Assembly (NCBI GenBank): GCA_945870015.1
Contig: CAMBQS010000026.1
Location: 1 to 18,425 of the forward strand
Origin: Desulfocicer vacuolatum DSM 3385
Lineage (GTDB): Bacteria > Desulfobacterota > Desulfobacteria > Desulfobacterales > SURF-7
Length of the DNA stretch: 18,425 nt
Direction: 5' to 3'
Shown here: in pieces, positions 13,607 to 18,425 of the stretch
How positions within the stretch are numbered: the first letter of the stretch is position 1
How the letters are laid out: each line of letters begins with the position of its first letter
Notes under the pieces: generated by a model
Told to the model about the DNA's origin: nothing
The model's database searches: none
The model's input: the letters and a program-made list of their open reading frames with translations, nothing else
Program-made: the position numbers and the translations under genes

Positions 13607-14682
13607 TTTATCATCTGCTATACCCACTTCATACGGAAATATCGGCTTTCAATGTATTCCGGTATATTACCTTCAGGACGATTTATGTCAGCCTGACGGC
13701 TTTTTTAATCTGCTTTTTCCTGGGGCCCTGGGTGATCCGGAAACTGGCAGAACTACAGATCGGACAGTATATCCGAAAAGAGGGGCCTGCTTCCCATTTT
13801 GATAAAGCAGGAACGCCGACAATGGGTGGAATTCTCATCATGTTTTCGATCTGTCTTTCAACACTTCTTTGGGCGGACCTGACCAATCATTATATATGGG
13901 TATTACTCTTTGTGGCGGCAGGTTTTACATTGATCGGGTTTATCGATGACTTTCTCATGCAGATCAAGAAGCGAAATAAAGGTCTCAGTGGAAATGCAAA
14001 ATTTGCCTTCCAGGTTTTGACAGGCTTGATAACCGGTCTGTTATTGTATATGGGCCCGGAGTTCAATACTAAGGTGACCATACCGTTTTTTAAAGAAATT
14101 TCTCCGGATCTTGGTATTTTTTATATCCTGTTTGCCACTTTTGTCATTGTCGGGACATCCAATGCAGTTAACTTGACAGATGGCCTGGATGGCCTTGCCG
14201 CAGGCCCGGTTTTAATCGCTTCCGTAACCTATATGGTTTTTGCATATGTGGCTGGGCATGCCAGGATTTCAGATTATCTTCAGATTACCCATGTAGTCGG
14301 CGGCGGCGAGATTACCATTTTCTGTGGAGCACTGGCAGGTGCAACTCTTGGATTTCTCTGGTTTAACACATATCCGGCTCAGATTTTTATGGGAGATGTC
14401 GGCTCTCTGCCTCTCGGCGCATTGCTGGGAACAGTCGCGGTGATTACAAAACAGGAAATTTTATTGGTGATTGTCGGGGGGCTTTTTGTGATTGAAGCGT
14501 TATCCGTCATTTTTCAGGTTGGTTATTTTAAAATGACGCACGGGCGCAGAATATTCAGAATGGCGCCGCTTCATCATCATTTTGAATTAAAGGGATGGCC
14601 GGAACCGAAAGTTATCGTAAGGTTTTGGATTATATCAATTGCACTAGCCTTGCTATCCATGAGCACGCTCAAACTGCGGTAA
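13603..14682 (+). CDS. mraY: Phospho-MurNAc-pentapeptide translocase MraY
   Basis: Integral membrane enzyme that transfers phospho-MurNAc-pentapeptide to undecaprenyl phosphate, forming lipid I. The 359 residues match the family length and contain about ten hydrophobic segments. Conserved cytoplasmic motifs are intact: GTPTMGG (70-76), the D115-D116 pair in GFIDDF, NAVNLTDGLDGLAAG (187-201), MGDVGS (263-268) and the H324-H325-H326 cluster in APLHHHFELKGW. It overlaps murF by 4 bases; after it the coupled chain is interrupted by a 26-base gap. Confidence 0.97.
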   Translation: MIYHLLYPLHTEISAFNVFRYITFRTIYVSLTAFLICFFLGPWVIRKLAELQIGQYIRKEGPASHFDKAGTPTMGGILIMFSICLSTLLWADLTNHYIWVLLFVAAGFTLIGFIDDFLMQIKKRNKGLSGNAKFAFQVLTGLITGLLLYMGPEFNTKVTIPFFKEISPDLGIFYILFATFVIVGTSNAVNLTDGLDGLAAGPVLIASVTYMVFAYVAGHARISDYLQITHVVGGGEITIFCGALAGATLGFLWFNTYPAQIFMGDVGSLPLGALLGTVAVITKQEILLVIVGGLFVIEALSVIFQVGYFKMTHGRRIFRMAPLHHHFELKGWPEPKVIVRFWIISIALALLSMSTLKLR

Positions 14683-14708
14683 GAAGGAGCAGGAGTTGTT
14701 TAAAGCAT

Positions 14709-16076
14709 ATGAATGAGTTCAGGAATAAAAACATTCTGGTGATGGGACTAGGCCGCTCCGGCTATGCCAGCGCCTGCTTTCTTTCCGGGATGGGTGCAAT
14801 TGTGACGGTAACCGATACGGCAGAAGAGGAAAAACTGCTTTCATTCAGCAAAGCACTTCGGGAAAAGGGGATTCATCTGGAGATGGGCGGGCATTGTAAC
14901 GATACAGTGGAAGGTTCGGATATGATCGTGATCAGTCCTGGTGTTCCACATACCTTAGAGCCGCTCCGGATTGCACAAAAAAAAGGGATTCCGGTTATTG
15001 GTGAGATTGAGCTAGCAGCAAGGTTTATCCACGAACCAATGATTGCAATTACGGGGACAAACGGTAAGACCACGACGACAAAATTAATCAGTGCCATGAT
15101 CGAGGCAAGCGGTTTTTCGGTGTTTACCGGAGGAAATATCGGCACCCCCCTTATCGAGTATGTCAGCAGTTCCAAAAAAGTTGATCGGGTTGTCGTGGAA
15201 GTGAGCAGTTTTCAATTGGATACGATTCAACAGTTCAGACCGCATGTCAGTGTATTATTAAATATTACCGAGGATCACCTGGATCGGTATGATGGTTTTG
15301 AATCCTATGCGGAATCCAAGGCAAAAATTTTCCAGAATCAGGAAAATACGGATTTTGCGGTTTTAAATCGCGCGGACAAGTCCATTCAGCGTCTGGCTGC
15401 AAGCAGCAGGGCAACCAATCTGTTTTTCGACAGCAGGGGAGAACAGGAAAATACAGCCATCATAAACTGTGAAAAAATTTATCTTCCCAGACTTATGGGC
15501 GATGAGGGGCATATCGTCGATCCGTCAGAAACCACACTCGTCGGAAAGCATAACCAGGAAAATATTGCCGCGTCAGCACTTGCAACACTTGCTGCCGGAG
15601 GAAATATAGAAGGAATTCGTTCAGCGTTAAAAAGTTTTAAAGGACTTCCTCACCGGCTTGAATATGTCGCAACGGTCGGACAGGTGAGATACATTGATGA
15701 TTCAAAAGCCACCAATGTGGATGCTGTCCTTCGCGCACTCGAAGTGTTTGATGGAAAGGTTATCCTGATCATGGGTGGATTGGATAAAGGCGGCGAGTAT
15801 GGAGTATTAAAAGATCAGCTTCTTGAAAAGGTTCGTCTGATTCTGGTGCTTGGTGAAGCGCGCAGGATAATTCAAAAATCATTAGGCGGTTACACTGAAA
15901 TCACAGAAGTTTCATCAATGGCGGATGCGGTCAGCATGGCTCACGAAAGGTCGATTCCGGGAGATACGGTTCTTCTTTCGCCGGCTTGTTCAAGCTTTGA
16001 CATGTTTGACAGCTATGCACACCGTGGTGATGTTTTTTGTCAGGCAGTACGGAAAATCCAGGAGAAACATCTGTGA
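14709..16076 (+). CDS. murD: UDP-MurNAc-L-Ala:D-Glu ligase MurD
   Basis: Cytoplasmic ligase adding D-glutamate to UDP-MurNAc-L-alanine; 455 residues. The N-terminal Rossmann part begins KNILVMGLGRSG, the ATP loop is GTNGKTTTT with K120, and the C-terminal domain has DDSKATNVDAV, MGGLDKGGEY and LLSPACSSFDMF, all diagnostic of MurD. The frame is open back to 14595 within mraY, but ATG 14709 gives the normal N-terminus. AGGAG (14691-14695) is 13 bases away, a longer gap than usual, so initiation may be weak or rely on ribosomes from mraY. It ends in a 4-base overlap with ftsW. Confidence 0.96.
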   Translation: MNEFRNKNILVMGLGRSGYASACFLSGMGAIVTVTDTAEEEKLLSFSKALREKGIHLEMGGHCNDTVEGSDMIVISPGVPHTLEPLRIAQKKGIPVIGEIELAARFIHEPMIAITGTNGKTTTTKLISAMIEASGFSVFTGGNIGTPLIEYVSSSKKVDRVVVEVSSFQLDTIQQFRPHVSVLLNITEDHLDRYDGFESYAESKAKIFQNQENTDFAVLNRADKSIQRLAASSRATNLFFDSRGEQENTAIINCEKIYLPRLMGDEGHIVDPSETTLVGKHNQENIAASALATLAAGGNIEGIRSALKSFKGLPHRLEYVATVGQVRYIDDSKATNVDAVLRALEVFDGKVILIMGGLDKGGEYGVLKDQLLEKVRLILVLGEARRIIQKSLGGYTEITEVSSMADAVSMAHERSIPGDTVLLSPACSSFDMFDSYAHRGDVFCQAVRKIQEKHL

Positions 16077-17188
16077 AGATTCCAGGGATAACATCAGATT
16101 CGATTCAGTATGATATCAAGCTGCTTTTCCCTGTGCTGATTCTGGTAGGAATCGGAATTGTGATGGTTTACAGTGCAAGTTCTGCAATGGCATTGAAGAA
16201 GTTCGGTGCAGACAGCTATTTTCTGAAAAAACAGTCCCTGTTCGCACTTGCGGGGATTATCGTACTCGTCGCTTTCCGGCATATACCCTATAAATTATTT
16301 CGGCCACTTACATATGTAATTTTATTGTTTGCTTTGGGTTTATTGATCTCCGTCAAGATACCCGGTATCGGATATTCTGCCGGAGGTGCGGAACGGTGGA
16401 TTCGATTTTCCGGACTTTCTTTCCAGCCTTCCGAGTTTGCCAGATTCGCCATGATCATTTATCTGGCTTACTCCATGAGCAAGAAACAGGACAAAATAGA
16501 AGTACTGTCGATTGGATTTATTCCACATGTCGCTGTTCTGGCTATGTTCACCGGATTGATCATAATTCAGCCTGATTTCGGCTCGGTTATGATTCTTTGT
16601 GCCGTGACCTGGATTATGCTGTTTGCGGGAGGTGTAAAAATAACGCACCTGCTTTCCGGATTGGTTGTTGTACTTCCACCGGCCATTTATTTTATGCAGA
16701 CAGCGGATTACAGGATGAAAAGAATTTTAAGTTTTATGGATCCCTGGAAGCACTCATCTGATTCAGGTTATCAGGTAGTACATTCCCTGATGGCTTTTGG
16801 ATCCGGTGGAATTTTCGGGTCCGGCATCGGTCAAGGTTACCAGAAGCTTTTTTATCTTCCGGAGCCGCACACAGATTTTATTTTCGCTGTCATTGGTGAA
16901 GAGCTAGGACTTCTGGGCGTGCTTGCCACTTTGGGGCTATACTCTGTTATCATGTGGCGGGGAATCAGTATTTCAAAGAACAGCAAGGATCTGTTCGGGG
17001 CATTCGTTTCCATCGGGCTGACAGCCGCTTTGGGGCTTCAGGTATGTATTAATATGGGTGTTGCAATGGGCCTTTTGCCTCCCAAAGGATTGGCACTTCC
17101 TTTCCTGAGTTATGGAGGAACGTCGTTGCTGGTGAACATGGCCTGTATTGGAATTCTAATGAATATTGGAGCATCTCAGACCAGATGA
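16073..17188 (+). CDS. ftsW: Septal peptidoglycan glycosyltransferase FtsW
   Basis: SEDS-family membrane polymerase that makes septal glycan strands with FtsI; 371 residues and about ten membrane segments. Conserved signatures are QPSEFAR (118-124), QPDFGS (166-171), the periplasmic SFMDPWKHSSDSGYQ loop, EPHTDFIFAVIGEELG and PFLSYGGTSL. The start is set at GTG 16073: AGGAG at 16060-16064 precedes it by 8 bases and it forms a GTGA overlap with the murD stop, like the other junctions. An ATG at 16037 would add 12 residues and overlap murD by 40 bases. Confidence 0.95.
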   Translation: MKIPGITSDSIQYDIKLLFPVLILVGIGIVMVYSASSAMALKKFGADSYFLKKQSLFALAGIIVLVAFRHIPYKLFRPLTYVILLFALGLLISVKIPGIGYSAGGAERWIRFSGLSFQPSEFARFAMIIYLAYSMSKKQDKIEVLSIGFIPHVAVLAMFTGLIIIQPDFGSVMILCAVTWIMLFAGGVKITHLLSGLVVVLPPAIYFMQTADYRMKRILSFMDPWKHSSDSGYQVVHSLMAFGSGGIFGSGIGQGYQKLFYLPEPHTDFIFAVIGEELGLLGVLATLGLYSVIMWRGISISKNSKDLFGAFVSIGLTAALGLQVCINMGVAMGLLPPKGLALPFLSYGGTSLLVNMACIGILMNIGASQTR

Positions 17189-18321
17189 GTTACGGATTAA
17201 AAGAAGAAATATTTCCGCCATTGGTTCTGATTACAGGAGGAGGAACCGGCGGACATCTTTTCCCTGGAATTGCCATTGCAGAAGCCTTGATTGAAAAAGA
17301 TAAAAACACCGGAATACTTTTTGTGAGCACCGGGAATGCCTTTGAAAAAGCGATTTTATCCAAAAAAGGATTTTCTCTAAAAGCCATTGATGTGGAAGGA
17401 ATCAAAGGCCGGGGAGTAATGGCAAAACTGAAATCCTTGCGCAAGATACCAAAAGCTTTCATGGCCTCCATTGCAATTTTGAAAGAGTTTCAGCCCGCTA
17501 TCGTCATTGGAATGGGAGGCTACTCTTCAGGACCGGTTGCACTTGCAGCATGGGTAATGGGAATCAGGATTGTGATTCATGAGCAGAATATCCGGCCTGG
17601 AATCACGAATCGTCTGTTATCCCGTATTGCCGATCGGATATATGTTTCTTTTCATGGAACCAAACTGATTTTGCATCCTGAAAAAATGAGAATCGTTGGA
17701 AACCCTGTACGCAAGGAACTTCTGGAGTCAGCAGGGGTATCGGGTGAACATGAAAAACAATTGAATCAAACCGGTAAAAAGAGAATGACAATTGTCATTC
17801 TGGGTGGAAGCCAGGGAGCACATAGCATCAACATGGCTGTTATCGAGGCGCTGCCATATCTGACTTCAAAAGATAATTATCGTTTTATCCATCAGACCGG
17901 AGTTGCAGATGAAGCGATTGTTAAAGATGCGTATGAGAGATGTTCGATTCCTGGAGTGGTGCAGTCATTTTTTCATGATATGGCGGATTTGTATCGTCAG
18001 GCGGATTTGCTGATTTGCAGGGCAGGGGCTACAACGGTTGCCGAAGTAACATCGATTGGAAAGAGTGTGATTTTTATTCCATATCCATTTGCTGCGGATA
18101 ACCATCAAGTGCTGAACGCTAAGGCCCTCGTAGATGAGGGCGCTGCGGAAATGATTGAGGAAGAAACTCTTTCGGGAAAAAAGCTTGCGGAAAGAATTCA
18201 TGCCCTGGCATCTGATCCGGGTCGCATGGGGGAGATGAAAAAAAATTCGAAAAAGTTTGGCCATCCGGATGCGGCTGAAGAAATTATAAAGGATATTTAT
18301 AATCTGATAAAAGGTGCGTAA
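17185..18321 (+). CDS. murG: Lipid II-forming GlcNAc transferase MurG
   Basis: Peripheral inner-membrane glycosyltransferase (GT28) that adds GlcNAc to lipid I; 378 residues. Motifs in order: GGGTGGH (18-24), GMGGYSSGP (109-117), HEQN (132-135), GGSQGAHSIN (207-216), CRAGATTVAE (278-287) and AADNHQ (303-308), which together bind lipid acceptor and UDP-GlcNAc. The N-terminus has a few more residues before the first motif than many homologues. It overlaps ftsW by 4 bases and is followed by murC after 30 bases. Confidence 0.97.
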   Translation: MSYGLKEEIFPPLVLITGGGTGGHLFPGIAIAEALIEKDKNTGILFVSTGNAFEKAILSKKGFSLKAIDVEGIKGRGVMAKLKSLRKIPKAFMASIAILKEFQPAIVIGMGGYSSGPVALAAWVMGIRIVIHEQNIRPGITNRLLSRIADRIYVSFHGTKLILHPEKMRIVGNPVRKELLESAGVSGEHEKQLNQTGKKRMTIVILGGSQGAHSINMAVIEALPYLTSKDNYRFIHQTGVADEAIVKDAYERCSIPGVVQSFFHDMADLYRQADLLICRAGATTVAEVTSIGKSVIFIPYPFAADNHQVLNAKALVDEGAAEMIEEETLSGKKLAERIHALASDPGRMGEMKKNSKKFGHPDAAEEIIKDIYNLIKGA

Positions 18322-18351
18322 CAGAAACATCACCTTTTGAATGGCAGGAAA

Positions 18352-18425
18352 ATGTATCGAAAAAAGTATCATATTTATTTTGTCGGAATCGGGGGAATCG
18401 GGATGAGTGGAATCGCCGAACTCCT
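18352..18425 (+). CDS. murC: UDP-MurNAc:L-Ala ligase MurC (3' truncated by window end)
   Basis: The window ends 24 codons into a frame starting MYRKKYHIYFVGIGGIGMSG, which is the conserved N-terminal glycine-rich nucleotide fold of MurC, the enzyme adding L-alanine to UDP-MurNAc. An AGGAA lies very close to the ATG (18346-18350). Position directly after murG is the standard dcw order. The catalytic regions cannot be seen. Confidence 0.93.
   Translation, partial: MYRKKYHIYFVGIGGIGMSGIAEL

Noticed and set aside
14595..14708. MurD start inside mraY
   Set aside because: The added 38 residues are the shifted-frame shadow of the conserved MraY C-terminus.
1..18425. CRISPR array or insertion sequence
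   Set aside because: No regularly spaced repeats of 24-40 bases, no transposase, and no terminal inverted repeats with target duplication were seen.

Overview
The window joins two unlike regions. Positions 1-5933 look like the integrase end of a mobile genetic element. From about 6022 rightward it is chromosomal core: the conserved division and cell wall (dcw) cluster in the order mraZ-rsmH-ftsL-ftsI-murE-murF-mraY-murD-ftsW-murG-murC. The boundary is an intact tRNA-Leu(UAA) gene on the minus strand (5934-6021). Its encoded CCA end lies 14 bases beyond the integrase stop codon, the usual arrangement for an element integrated at a tRNA 3' end. The host is a Gram-negative type bacterium: MurE carries the DNPR meso-diaminopimelate signature and FtsI has no PASTA repeats. 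The gene order, moderate G+C and the small protein just upstream of mraZ suggest Desulfobacterota (sulfate-reducer relatives). This placement is an inference, not a search result.

Element, left to right. A 5'-truncated gene encodes a protein with CxC and CxxC pairs and a basic C-terminus. A 446-base intergenic region follows, rich in dyads and hairpins, including a striking double operator-like site at 1570-1607. Next is a ParB-like domain fused to a beta-class DNA methyltransferase; its start is ambiguous (1893 or, preferred, 2163), and an antisense ORF with a strong ribosome binding site overlaps the ambiguous part. Then come a free-standing HIRAN-domain protein, a terminator, an excisionase-like small HTH protein, an unrecognised 72-residue ORF and a tyrosine recombinase with its own promoter. 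No restriction endonuclease is visible beside the methyltransferase. The 3' codons of the integrase double, on the other strand, as a terminator for the tRNA.

Core region. A small conserved protein of unknown role (6209-6637) precedes about 460 bases of intergenic DNA with several hairpins and palindromes, then the mraZ promoter. Between that promoter and the mraZ start codon are three TGG repeats at exact 10-base spacing, matching the known MraZ operator pattern. A near-copy of two of them lies inverted about 105 bases upstream, which to my knowledge is not a standard feature. Downstream, MraZ (regulator) and RsmH (16S rRNA methylase) are followed by the peptidoglycan precursor enzymes (MurE, MurF, MraY, MurD, MurG, MurC) interleaved with the septal synthase parts (FtsL, FtsI, FtsW). 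Six of the ten junctions overlap by exactly four bases (ATGA or GTGA), so the cluster probably behaves as one translationally coupled operon. MurC is cut by the window end.

Most original leads: the inverted MraZ-box pair, the 1570-1607 double dyad, the possible invertible or antisense segment ahead of the methyltransferase, the ParB-methyltransferase/HIRAN pairing, and the tRNA terminator inside the integrase gene.
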